Source: Roseomonas acroporae (GTDB lineage Bacteria > Pseudomonadota > Alphaproteobacteria > Acetobacterales > Acetobacteraceae). From it: a DNA stretch of 64,000 nucleotides. A model generated the notes under the pieces. The model saw nothing but the letters and a program-made list of their open reading frames with translations, had not been told where the DNA came from and searched no databases. Within the stretch, counting starts at the first letter, position 1. Each line of letters opens with the position of its first letter. Position numbers and translations under genes: made by a program. The stretch covers positions 1 through 64,000 of the forward strand of contig NZ_JALPRX010000102.1 in the NCBI RefSeq assembly GCF_023223525.1, in the 5' to 3' direction. Shown one piece after another: positions 17,248 to 25,104 of this stretch.

Positions 17248-18296
17248 GCCGCCCCACCCTCGCCCGTTGCCGCCACGCCTGCGCCGTCCGTCATCGATCC
17301 CTCCGCTGGACCGTCCTTTGGGCCGTCCATTGAGCCGTCCATTGGGCCGTCCTTTGGGCCATCCGCCGGCCCACCCATCAGCCGCGACAGGTCCCGCGCC
17401 GCGTCGCGCAGCGCCTGCTCCACCCGCGCCGGCGCCGCCCGCGCCGTGCCGAACTGCGCCGACGGCCCGGCGACGCTGATCGCCGCCATCGCCTCGCCGG
17501 CACCACCCAGGATCGCGACCGCGCAGGCATCGATGCCGGCCTCGTAGGCGGCGCGGCTCCAGGCCAGGCCGCGCGCGCGGTCCTCCGCCAGCAGCCGGTC
17601 CAGCCCGGCATGGGTGGTGACGCTCCGCCCGGTGGCGGCCGCCAGCGGCTCCGGCCCGAGCAGGGCGCGGCGCGCCTCGGCCGGCCGGTGGGCCAGCAGC
17701 ATCCGCCCCGGCGCCGTCAGGTGCGCCGCCACCCGGCTGCCGAGCCGGATGTTGCTGACCAGCGGCGTGTCCGGCATCTCGCGCAGCAGGTAGAGCGTCT
17801 CGCCGCCGCTCAGCACGGTGAGGTAGGCGGAAAGCCCGAGTTCCGCCGCCAGCCCCGCCAGCACCGGCTGCGCCAGCCGCAGCAGGTCGCGCGAGGCGAG
17901 CGCCGTGGCGGCGAGGCCGAGGAAGCGCAGCCCCAGCCGGTAGCCGCCGCCTTCCGGCAGGCGCTCCACCACGCGCTCGTATTCCAGCGTGTCGAGCAGC
18001 CGGGCCAGGGTGGGGCGGGTGATGTCGAGCAGCCGCGCCGTCTCGCTGAGGTTGCGGGCATTGCCGCCCCCGGCGAGGTGGTCGAGCAGGCGCAGCGCCC
18101 GTTGCACCGGCGAGATCAGGTGGTCGGGGGCTGCCGGGTCGCCGCCTTCGCCCGATGCCCCGGGGGCTGCCTCGTGAAAGGCCGTCTCGGCAGGGGCAGG
18201 ACCGCCTCCCGGTGCCGGGCCGGCGGACGCGGCGGAACGGCGCCCCCCTGCCCGCCTGCTCTCGCCACCACGCACGGCCCGGCCGGGTGTCGGCAC
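17244..18296 (-). CDS. IclR-family transcriptional regulator
   Basis: The 350-residue product has an N-terminal winged helix-turn-helix (VQRALRLLDHLA through RPTLARLLDTLEYERVVE, about residues 63-115). The IclR effector-binding domain follows (SGGETLYLLREM, GSRVAAHLTAPGRMLLA, EAGIDACAVAILGG). IclR proteins sense small metabolites and control catabolic operons. The first 60 residues are low-complexity and the GTG at 18296 is uncertain. The C-terminus carries a 12-base tandem repeat giving GPKDGPMDGSMDG. It lies between the MBL hydrolase and the monooxygenase on the same strand, so the monooxygenase region is a likely target. Confidence 0.85.
   Translation of the reverse strand: MPTPGRAVRGGESRRAGGRRSAASAGPAPGGGPAPAETAFHEAAPGASGEGGDPAAPDHLISPVQRALRLLDHLAGGGNARNLSETARLLDITRPTLARLLDTLEYERVVERLPEGGGYRLGLRFLGLAATALASRDLLRLAQPVLAGLAAELGLSAYLTVLSGGETLYLLREMPDTPLVSNIRLGSRVAAHLTAPGRMLLAHRPAEARRALLGPEPLAAATGRSVTTHAGLDRLLAEDRARGLAWSRAAYEAGIDACAVAILGGAGEAMAAISVAGPSAQFGTARAAPARVEQALRDAARDLSRLMGGPADGPKDGPMDGSMDGPKDGPAEGSMTDGAGVAATGEGGAA
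17311..17370. repeat. 12-base tandem repeat in the 3' end of the IclR gene
   Basis: Five units of consensus CCGTCCWTTGGG stand head to tail at 17311, 17323, 17335, 17347 and 17359. The repeat is in frame and encodes a Gly-Pro/Ser-Lys/Met-Asp tail outside the folded IclR domains. Confidence 0.85.
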
Positions 18297-18303
18297 GGGG
18301 CGC

Positions 18304-19476
18304 TCAGGCCGCGTCGGCCGGGGCCGCGGCTTCGGGCATGGTGCCCTGGCCCGGCGTCAGCGGCACGACCCAGGAATCGTAGCCGTACACCCAGTCCGCG
18401 TTGCCGCCGGCGCGCAGCCAGGCGTTGCCGCGCGAGCCGAGCTGGATCTGCGCCGTGCGCGGCTGCCGCGCCGCCTCGTAGCGCCGCAGCGAGGCGACGA
18501 TATCCTCGCCCCCTTCCGACACGCAGCGCGCCAGCACCACCGCGTCCTCCACCGCCATGCCCGCACCCTGCGCCATGAAGGGCAGCATCGGGTGGCAGGC
18601 ATCACCCATCAGCGTGACCGCGCCGCGCCCCCAGGCGGGCATCGGGTCGCGCTCGTAGAGGGCGGTCTTGAGCACCGCGTCGCAGGCCTCCAGCAGGGCG
18701 CGGGCCTGCGGGTGGAAGGCGGCGTACTCGGCGCGCAGCTCCTCGACGCTGCCGGGCATGGTCCAGCTCTCGTGGCGCCAGCTATCCTGCGGCGTCGTCG
18801 CGAAGATGAAGATCTCGCGCCCGGCGCTGATCGGGAAGGTGACGATCTGGCTCTGCGGGCTCGGCCCCCACCACTTGGTGAACATGTCGAGGTCCGGCAG
18901 GTGCGCGACGCGCTCGCGCGGCACCACGGCGCGGTAGGCGACGACGCCGGTGAAGCGCGGCGCCTCGGCGCCGAACAGGGCGCGGCGCACGGCCGAGTGG
19001 ATGCCGTCGGCGCCCACCACGGCGGCGACCTTCTCGCTCGTCCCGTCCTCGAAGGTCAGCGTGACGCCCTCCGCCGCCTCGCTCATGCCCGCGAGGCGCT
19101 TGCCGAGGCGGACCGAGCCGGCCGGGGCCGCGGCCTCCAGCGTCGCCAGCAGGTCGGCGCGGTGCAGGGTGAGCTGCGGCGCGCCGTAGCGCTCCTCGGC
19201 CGTCCCGGACATGGCGAGGCGCGAGGTCTCCTCGGCCGTGTCGTAGTTGCGGCTGACGCGATGGGTCGGCCGGGCGCCGAGCCGGCGCAGCTCGGCGCCG
19301 ATGCCCAGCCCGTCCAGCGCCCGCACCGCGTTGGGCGTCAGGTTGATGTCGGCGCCGACGCGCGAGAACTGCCGCGCCTGCTCGAACACCACGACCGGCC
19401 GGCCGGCACGGTGCAGCGCGATCGCCGCTGCCAGGCCGCCGATGCCGCCGCCGACGATACCGATGGGAAGGCTCAT
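18304..19476 (-). CDS. FAD-dependent monooxygenase, NicC-like
   Basis: The 390-residue flavoprotein has the N-terminal dinucleotide motif GIVGGGIGGLAAAIAL, a DG motif (VVGADGIHSAVRRALFG) and the FAD-ribityl GD motif (VTLMGDACHPMLPFMAQG). Several segments, including KWWG near the middle and WVYGYDSW at the end, match my memory of 6-hydroxynicotinate 3-monooxygenase (NicC). Other aromatic-ring hydroxylases such as salicylate hydroxylase share most motifs, so the substrate is uncertain. The neighbouring IclR regulator supports an inducible catabolic role. An AT-rich leader with a direct repeat lies upstream of its start. Confidence 0.85.
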   Translation of the reverse strand: MSLPIGIVGGGIGGLAAAIALHRAGRPVVVFEQARQFSRVGADINLTPNAVRALDGLGIGAELRRLGARPTHRVSRNYDTAEETSRLAMSGTAEERYGAPQLTLHRADLLATLEAAAPAGSVRLGKRLAGMSEAAEGVTLTFEDGTSEKVAAVVGADGIHSAVRRALFGAEAPRFTGVVAYRAVVPRERVAHLPDLDMFTKWWGPSPQSQIVTFPISAGREIFIFATTPQDSWRHESWTMPGSVEELRAEYAAFHPQARALLEACDAVLKTALYERDPMPAWGRGAVTLMGDACHPMLPFMAQGAGMAVEDAVVLARCVSEGGEDIVASLRRYEAARQPRTAQIQLGSRGNAWLRAGGNADWVYGYDSWVVPLTPGQGTMPEAAAPADAA

Positions 19477-19517
19477 CTCGCCGCTCCGTTCCTGCTGGGG
19501 TCGGCGCCTCGGCGCCT

Positions 19518-19548
19518 GTTCATATTTGGTCGTTCAGTTCATAAATGG
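19518..19548. promoter_or_regulatory. Direct repeat in AT-rich leader of the monooxygenase gene
   Basis: GTTCATATTTGG at 19518 and GTTCATAAATGG at 19537 are near-identical 12-mers spaced 19 bases apart, about two helical turns, in a rare AT-rich patch 41-72 bases upstream of the monooxygenase start. This fits an operator for the IclR-type regulator two genes away and overlaps the likely promoter. Assignment to that regulator is inference. Confidence 0.45.
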
Positions 19549-19570
19549 TAATCGAGCGAATGTTCGCCGG

Positions 19571-20206
19571 TCAAGCATTCGTTTGCTCCGCGAGGCGATG
19601 AAGATCGGCGGGCGTGGCGAACCACTCGGCCGGCGCCGCGGCCGCCAGCGCGTCGGGGCGGTTGTAGCCCCAGGCCACGGCGCCGAAGGCGATGCCGGCC
19701 TCGCGTGCCGCCACCGCGTCGCGCAACTCGTCGCCGACCAGGATGGCGGCCGCCGCCGGCGTGTCGCCGCGCGCCAGCAGCCGGCGCAGCCGCCAGCCCT
19801 TGCCGAACAGCGAGGCGCCGCATTCCCAGAGGCCGATTTCCGCCGCCGCCGCGCCCAGGCAGTGCCGGATCGTGCCCTCGGCGTTGGAGCTGGCGATGGC
19901 CAGCGGCACGCCGGCCTCGGCAAGCCCGGCCAGCGCCTCCGGGATGCCGGGAAAGGGCCGCAGCCGCCCGGCCTGCTCGGCCATGCGGGCGCGCATGTGG
20001 CCGGCGATGGCCGGCACCTTCCAGAGCGGCACGCCGAGCGAGGCCATGATGGCGCGGGCGTCGAGGCCGCGCAGGGTCTCCAGCTCCTCCGGCGCCGGGC
20101 GGCGGAAGCCGAAGCGGCCGGCGGCCTCGGCGAGCAGTTCGCCGAAGATCGGCAGGGAGTCGGCCAGCGTGCCGTCGAAATCCAGGATCACCAGCCGGTA
20201 GCGCAT
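19571..20206 (-). CDS. HAD-superfamily hydrolase (phosphoglycolate phosphatase-like)
   Basis: The 211-residue protein begins [18 protein letters not shown], with the HAD motif I nucleophile Asp, and has motif [10 protein letters not shown] and motif [18 protein letters not shown]. The helical cap between motifs I and II places it in subfamily IA with phosphoglycolate phosphatases. The start at 20206 is chosen because the conserved fold begins there; longer frames run into the repeat cluster. It is followed on the same strand by the monooxygenase gene, but an AT-rich gap suggests separate promoters. Confidence 0.88.
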   Translation of the reverse strand: MRYRLVILDFDGTLADSLPIFGELLAEAAGRFGFRRPAPEELETLRGLDARAIMASLGVPLWKVPAIAGHMRARMAEQAGRLRPFPGIPEALAGLAEAGVPLAIASSNAEGTIRHCLGAAAAEIGLWECGASLFGKGWRLRRLLARGDTPAAAAILVGDELRDAVAAREAGIAFGAVAWGYNRPDALAAAAPAEWFATPADLHRLAEQTNA

Positions 20207-20244
20207 GCGGGTTCGGTTCCTTTTCGGTTCGGAGTGGCCAGGAG

Positions 20245-20440
20245 CAGGGGCTCCGCCCCTGCGACCCCGCCAGGGGCGCTGCCCCTTGGGAAGCCCCGCC
20301 AAGGGGCGAAGCCCCCTTGGAACCCCCGTTTCGGGAGAGAGGTCCGAGTTGTTTCAACACCCGTGACCAAACGAAAAGAGGTCCAGGAGGGCCTCGCCCT
20401 CCTGGCGGATGGGGTCCGGGGAAGGCGGCGCCTTCCCCGG
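20245..20440 (-). repeat. Composite palindromic repeat, copy B (upstream of trpB)
   Basis: Read on the minus strand this has the same order as copy A: GGGGAAGGC/GCCTTCCCC hairpin, GGACCCCAT link, AGGAGGGC/GCCCTCCT hairpin, GGACCTCT link, a variable stretch of some 60 bases, GGGGTTCCAAGGGGGC hairpin, AAGGGGC/GCCCCT hairpin and a final CAGGGGC/GCCCCTG hairpin. It occupies nearly the whole gap between the HAD gene and trpB, so it may contribute to leader RNA structure or insulation. Confidence 0.85.
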
Positions 20441-20517
20441 GTGCCTCCCCGAACCTTGCGTTGCAAACCCGGGCACAGCCGCTTCCGCCCCACCCCTGGC
20501 GGCGCTATGACCGGACC

Positions 20518-21753
20518 ATGAACGCGCCGCTGCCCAATTCCCTCCGCCAGGGCCCGGATTCCCGGGGCCGTTTCGGCCAGTTCGGGGGCCGCTTCGTCGC
20601 CGAGACGATGATGCCGCTGATCCTGGAGATCGAGCGCGCCTACGAGGCGGCGCGCCGGGACCCGGAATTCCTGAAGGAATGGCGGCTGCTGCTGAAGGAC
20701 TATGTGGGCCGCCCTTCCCCGCTCTGGCACGCGGCGCGGCTCTCGGAGCACCTGCGCGCGGCGAACGGCGGCAAGGGCGCCAAGGTCTACTTCAAGCGCG
20801 AGGAGCTGAACCACACCGGCGCGCACAAGATCAACGCCGTGCTGGCGCAGATCCTGCTCGCCCGCCGCATGGGCCGCACCCGCATCATCGCGGAGACGGG
20901 CGCCGGCCAGCACGGCGTGGCGACGGCGACGGCCTGCGCGCTGTTCGGCCTGCCCTGCGTGGTGTTCATGGGCGCCACCGACGTGGAGCGGCAGCAGCCC
21001 AACGTGTTCCGCATGAAGCTGCTCGGCGCCGAGGTGCGGCCCGTCACCGCCGGGGCGGGCACGCTGAAGGACGCGATGAACGAGGCGATGCGCGACTGGG
21101 TGGCGAACATCCACGACACCTACTACTGCATCGGCACGGTCGCCGGCCCGCACCCCTACCCGGCCATGGTGCGCGACTTCCAGTGCGTGATCGGCGAGGA
21201 ATCGCGCGAGCAGATCCTGGCCGCCGAGGGCAAGCTGCCGGAGGCGCTGGTCTGCGCGGTCGGCGGCGGCTCCTCGGCGATGGGGCTGTTCCACCCGTTC
21301 CTCGACGACGAGGGCGTGGCGATGTACGGCGTGGAGGCCGCCGGGCGCGGCATCGACACGCCCGAGCACGCCGCCTCGCTCAACCGCGGCCGGCCCGGCG
21401 TGCTGCACGGCAACCGCACCTACCTGCTGCAGGACGCGCACGGGCAGATCCAGGAGGCGCACTCCATCTCGGCCGGGCTCGACTACCCCGGCATCGGGCC
21501 GGAGCATTCCTGGCTGCACGAGATCGGCCGCGTGACCTACGTGCCGGCCACCGACGACGAGGCGCTGGAGGCGTTCCAGCTCTGCTCGCGGCTGGAGGGC
21601 ATCATCCCGGCGCTGGAATCCGCGCACGGGCTCGCCTACGCGATGAAGCTGGCGCCGACTCTGGACAACGACGCGATCGTGCTGCTCAACCTCTCCGGGC
21701 GCGGCGACAAGGACATCTTCACCGTGGCGAAGCATCTCGGGGTGGCGCTGTGA
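20518..21753 (+). CDS. trpB: Tryptophan synthase beta chain
   Basis: The 411-residue protein is a full-length TrpB. It opens with [17 protein letters not shown], has the PLP-binding lysine in [12 protein letters not shown] (K104), the [17 protein letters not shown] motif, the [13 protein letters not shown] phosphate-binding loop and the C-terminal [13 protein letters not shown]. It condenses indole with serine in the last step of tryptophan synthesis, in an alpha2beta2 complex with TrpA. The TGA overlaps the GTG start of trpA, giving translational coupling. trpF, its usual upstream neighbour in alphaproteobacteria, is absent; copy B of the palindromic repeat lies there. Confidence 0.97.
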   Translation: MNAPLPNSLRQGPDSRGRFGQFGGRFVAETMMPLILEIERAYEAARRDPEFLKEWRLLLKDYVGRPSPLWHAARLSEHLRAANGGKGAKVYFKREELNHTGAHKINAVLAQILLARRMGRTRIIAETGAGQHGVATATACALFGLPCVVFMGATDVERQQPNVFRMKLLGAEVRPVTAGAGTLKDAMNEAMRDWVANIHDTYYCIGTVAGPHPYPAMVRDFQCVIGEESREQILAAEGKLPEALVCAVGGGSSAMGLFHPFLDDEGVAMYGVEAAGRGIDTPEHAASLNRGRPGVLHGNRTYLLQDAHGQIQEAHSISAGLDYPGIGPEHSWLHEIGRVTYVPATDDEALEAFQLCSRLEGIIPALESAHGLAYAMKLAPTLDNDAIVLLNLSGRGDKDIFTVAKHLGVAL

Positions 21754-22664
21754 GCGACGGGACGCGCATGCCGGGCGCGCGCATCGCCGCGCGCTTCGCG
21801 GCCGTGAAGGCCGAGGGGCGCGGCGCGCTGGTCACCTACGTCCAGGGCTACGACCCCGATCCGGCGACCTCCATGGCGCTGCTGCGCGGCCTGCCCGGCG
21901 CGGGCGCCGACCTGATCGAGCTCGGCGTGCCCTTCTCCGACCCGATGGCGGACGGGCCGAGCGTCCAGCTCGCCGGGCAGCGCGCGCTCAGGGCCGGCGG
22001 CACGCTGGCCGGCGTGCTCGCCATGGCGCGCGACTTCCGGCGCGAGGACGCGGACACGCCGATCATCCTGATGGGCTACTACAACCCCATCCTCGCCTAC
22101 GGCGCCGAGCGCTTCTGCACCGACGCGGCGGAATCCGGCGTGGACGGGCTGATCGTGGTGGACCTGCCGCCCGAGGAGGCGGACGAGCTGGAGGGCCCGG
22201 CCAGCGGCGCCGGCCTGTCGCTGATCCGCCTCGTGGCGCCGACCACGGACGACGAGCGGCTGCCGCGCGTGCTCGCCGGCACCTCGGGCTTCGTCTACTA
22301 CGTCGCCATCGCCGGCATCACCGGCACGCGCTCCGCCTCGCGCGAGGCGCTGGAGGGCGAGATCCCGCGCGTCCGCCGCCACACCGACCTGCCGATCGCG
22401 ATCGGCTTCGGCGTGCGCACGCCGAAGCCGAGCGCGATCGGCTTCGGCGTGCGCACGCCGAAGCCGAGCGCGATCGGCTTCGGCGTGCGCCCGCCGCAGC
22501 AGGCGGCCGAGGCGGCGCGCATCGCCGACGGCGCGGTGGTGGGCTCGGCGCTGATCGACACGCTGGCCGCCAGCCTCGACGCGGAGGGCCGGGCGAAGCC
22601 CGACACGGTGCGCCGCGTGCTGGACCAGGTGCGCGCGCTGGCCGAGGCGGTGCGCGACCGGTGA
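21750..22664 (+). CDS. trpA: Tryptophan synthase alpha chain with internal tandem insertion
   Basis: TrpA cleaves indole-3-glycerol phosphate and channels indole to TrpB. Catalytic residues are present in [17 protein letters not shown] (Glu57, Asp68), and GITGTRS and GSALID follow. At 304 residues it is about 25-35 longer than usual. The excess is an in-frame tandem repeat: [12 protein letters not shown] occurs at residues 217-228 and 229-240, then [12 protein letters not shown] from 241. GFG is the phosphate-binding loop in TrpA (around Gly213 in E. coli), so the substrate-binding segment is present three times. The third copy reads into the normal continuation. GTG start overlapping trpB. 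Whether the enzyme is active is unknown. Confidence 0.95.
   Translation: MSDGTRMPGARIAARFAAVKAEGRGALVTYVQGYDPDPATSMALLRGLPGAGADLIELGVPFSDPMADGPSVQLAGQRALRAGGTLAGVLAMARDFRREDADTPIILMGYYNPILAYGAERFCTDAAESGVDGLIVVDLPPEEADELEGPASGAGLSLIRLVAPTTDDERLPRVLAGTSGFVYYVAIAGITGTRSASREALEGEIPRVRRHTDLPIAIGFGVRTPKPSAIGFGVRTPKPSAIGFGVRPPQQAAEAARIADGAVVGSALIDTLAASLDAEGRAKPDTVRRVLDQVRALAEAVRDR
22398..22490 (+). repeat. 36-base tandem repeat inside trpA
   Basis: Bases 22398-22433 and 22434-22469 are identical 36-mers, and the first 21 bases are repeated again at 22470-22490 before the sequence diverges. The unit is a multiple of three and keeps the trpA frame open. Perfect identity implies very recent duplication or an assembly artefact. 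Confidence 0.95.
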
Positions 22665-22746
22665 CGGCACGGCCCAGCCCACGCGGGCCCGGGGCCGGGG
22701 CGCGGGCCCGTCGGGACCGCGGCCCGCTGCCGGTCCCTGCATTCGG

Positions 22747-22795
22747 GGCGGCTTCACGCCTCCGGGCTCGTCCGCCCTCCGGCGATCCGCTCTAG
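22747..22795 (+). repeat. Short dispersed repeat (GGCGATCCGCTCTAG type), partial copy
   Basis: The stretch GCGGCTTCACGCCTCCGGG..TCCGCC..CCGGCGATCCGCTCTAG matches the right half of the two longer copies at 57571-57662 and 59591-59700. It fills most of the gap between trpA and hyfE and holds no gene. The copies end with the same GATCCGCT-CTAG edge. Confidence 0.7.
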
Positions 22796-22801
22796 CCCGG
22801 C

Positions 22802-23653
22802 ATGCGCTTCGGCCAGCTCCCCTACGACGCCGCGCACCTGCTCGGCGGGCTGGTCCTGCTGCTTTCCTTCGTGCTGCTCTACCAGCGCCGCCTCGGCGCG
22901 GTGATCCGGGTGTTCGCGGCGCAGGGCGCGGTGCTGGCCGCGGCCGCGGCGTGGCAGGGCTGGGTGCAGGGCGAGGCCGGGCTCTACGTCACGGCGCTGA
23001 TCGCGCTGCTGGCCAAGGCGGTGCTGATCCCGCTGGCGCTGGACCGGCTGGTGCGCGAGCTGCAGCTGCACCGCACCGTGGAGACGGCGATGGGCGTCGG
23101 CCCCTCCATGGCGGCCGGCGTCGGGCTGGTCGGGCTCGCGCTGCTGGTGGTGCTGCCGATCCGGCTCGGCCTGCCGCCCGGCGCGTCCGGGGGCCTGCGC
23201 GCGGCCGATGCCATCGCCGCCAGCGCGCACGGCGCGCTGACGCGTGAGAGCCTGGCCATCGCGCTCTCGGTCGTGCTGCTCGGGATGCTGATGATGATCA
23301 CCCGGCGCAACGCGCTGACGCAGGTGGTCGGGCTGATGAGCCTGGAGAACGGGCTGGTGCTGGCGGCGATCGGCGTCGCCGGCATGCCGCTGGTGCTGGA
23401 GCTGTCCACCGCCGCGCTGGTGCTGATGGCCTTCGCGGTGGCCGGCATCTTCGTGTTCCGCATCCGCGAGCGCTTCGACAGCGTGGACCTCCTGCACCTC
23501 GACAGCGCCGTGCCCGAGAGCGACCTGCCGATGCTCGTCACCGCCGCCGATCCGGCGGGCGGGGCCGCGGGCGCCCCCGCCGATATCCCCACTGGCATCC
23601 CCACTGGCATCCCCAAGGGCGGCGCGGCGGGTGCGCCGGGGGAGGCGCGGTGA
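22802..23653 (+). CDS. HyfE-like membrane subunit
   Basis: The 283-residue protein has about seven hydrophobic segments, for example LLGGLVLLLSFVLLY and LYVTALIALLAKAVLIPLAL, and the family's conserved GLMSLENGLVLAAIGV stretch. Hydrogenase-4 component E is a small membrane subunit comparable to NuoK/MrpC fused regions. It heads a three-gene unit with the hyfF-like and hyfG-like genes and overlaps hyfF by 4 bases. The C-terminal tail contains a short 12-base repeat (GIPT units). The usual upstream genes hyfB and hyfC are absent here. Confidence 0.87.
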   Translation: MRFGQLPYDAAHLLGGLVLLLSFVLLYQRRLGAVIRVFAAQGAVLAAAAAWQGWVQGEAGLYVTALIALLAKAVLIPLALDRLVRELQLHRTVETAMGVGPSMAAGVGLVGLALLVVLPIRLGLPPGASGGLRAADAIAASAHGALTRESLAIALSVVLLGMLMMITRRNALTQVVGLMSLENGLVLAAIGVAGMPLVLELSTAALVLMAFAVAGIFVFRIRERFDSVDLLHLDSAVPESDLPMLVTAADPAGGAAGAPADIPTGIPTGIPKGGAAGAPGEAR

Positions 23654-25104
23654 GCCCGCTCGTCCTGCCGGTCGCCCTTCCCTGGGTGGGGGCGGCGCTG
23701 CTCGCCCTGCTGCCGCGGCTGCGGCACGCGGCGGCGGTGAACTGCGCCGTCTCCGCCGCCACGCTGCTGCTGGCGCTTTGGGCGGCGGCCTCGCCCTATG
23801 CCGCGGACGGGGTGCTGCACACGGATGCGCTGAACCTGCCGCTGCTGCTGGTCGCGGCGGTGGTCGGCGCCTCCACCTCGGTCTACTCGGCCGCCTACGT
23901 CGCGACGCTCGGCTACGACGCGGCGCGGGTGCGCGTCTACCACGCCGCCTTCCAGGGCTTCATGGGCGCCGTGATGCTGGCGCTGCTGGCCGACAACCTC
24001 GGCGTGACGTGGGTGGCGATCGAGGCGGCGACGCTGGCCTCGGTGATGATCGTGGCGCTGCCGCGCACGGCGGGGGCGATCGCGGCGGCGTGGAAGCTGT
24101 TCATCCTGTGCGGCGTCGGCATCGGCCTCGCCCTGTTCGGCACGGTGGTGCTGTACCTCGCCGGCCAGCCCTTCACCGGCGGCGGCATGAAGGGGCTGAG
24201 CTGGGCGGCGCTGCGCGCCGCGGCGCCGCTCGCCGATCCGGGCGTGCTGAACCTCGCCTTCGTGTTCCTGCTGGTCGGCTACGGCACCAAGGCCGGCCTC
24301 GTGCCGCTGCATTCCTGGCTGCCGGACGCGGAGTCCGAGGGCCCGACGCCGATCACCGCCGTGCTGTCCGGCCTGCTGCTGAACGCGGCGCTGCACGCGG
24401 TGCTGCGCGCCAAGGCGGTGGTGGGGGCCAATCCCGGCGCCATCCCGCCGGGCACGCTGCTGCTGGCGCTCGGCCTCGCCTCGGTGCTGCTGGCGGCGCT
24501 CTCGCTCTCGCGCCGGCGGGATGCGCGGCGCTTCTTCGCCTGGTCGAGCATCGAGCACATGGGCCTCGCCGCCTTCGCCTTCGGGCTGGGCGGGGCGGCG
24601 AGCCTCGCCGGCCTCGTCCACATGGCCGGGCACTCGCTGCTCAAGAGCGCGGTGTTCTTCGGCGTCGGCCGGGCGGCGCAGCGCAAGGGCTCGCAGCGCA
24701 TCGACGCGATCGGCGGCCTCGTGGTGAACCACCCGGCGCTGGGCTGGGCGCTGGCCGCCGCCATCGCCGGCCTGGCCGGCCTGCCGCCCTTCGCCCTGTT
24801 CGCCAGCGAGTTCGCGCTGCTCACCGACGCCGCCGCGCGCGCGCCGCTGGCGGTGGCGGTGCTGGCGCTCGGCCTGGTGGTGGCCTTCGCGGCGCTGGTC
24901 GGCATCCTGCAGTCCCTCTGCCTCGGAACCCCGACGCCGGAGCCGGCCGCCCCCACGGCGAACCGGGCCGCGGGCGGGCCGCGCACCGACTGGGCCACGG
25001 TCGGTCCGATGCTGCTGCACCTGCTGCTGGCGCTCGGCCTGGGGGTGGCGCTGCCGGAGGCGGCGGGGGCCGTGCTGCGCGCCGGGGCGGCGCTGGCGGG
25101 ATGA
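23650..25104 (+). CDS. HyfF-like proton-translocating antiporter-type subunit
   Basis: The 484-residue, very hydrophobic protein belongs to the NuoL/M/N-MrpA/D family. LVGYGTKAGLVPLHSWLPDAESEGPTP at about residues 210-236 carries the conserved lysine and histidine of the proton path, and AWSSIEHMGL with HMAGHSLLKSAVFF are typical of HyfF. In group 4 hydrogenases and their relatives such subunits pump ions in the inner membrane. The GTG start overlaps hyfE, and the stop overlaps the next start as ATGA, so the three subunits are coupled. Confidence 0.9.
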   Translation: MSPLVLPVALPWVGAALLALLPRLRHAAAVNCAVSAATLLLALWAAASPYAADGVLHTDALNLPLLLVAAVVGASTSVYSAAYVATLGYDAARVRVYHAAFQGFMGAVMLALLADNLGVTWVAIEAATLASVMIVALPRTAGAIAAAWKLFILCGVGIGLALFGTVVLYLAGQPFTGGGMKGLSWAALRAAAPLADPGVLNLAFVFLLVGYGTKAGLVPLHSWLPDAESEGPTPITAVLSGLLLNAALHAVLRAKAVVGANPGAIPPGTLLLALGLASVLLAALSLSRRRDARRFFAWSSIEHMGLAAFAFGLGGAASLAGLVHMAGHSLLKSAVFFGVGRAAQRKGSQRIDAIGGLVVNHPALGWALAAAIAGLAGLPPFALFASEFALLTDAAARAPLAVAVLALGLVVAFAALVGILQSLCLGTPTPEPAAPTANRAAGGPRTDWATVGPMLLHLLLALGLGVALPEAAGAVLRAGAALAG

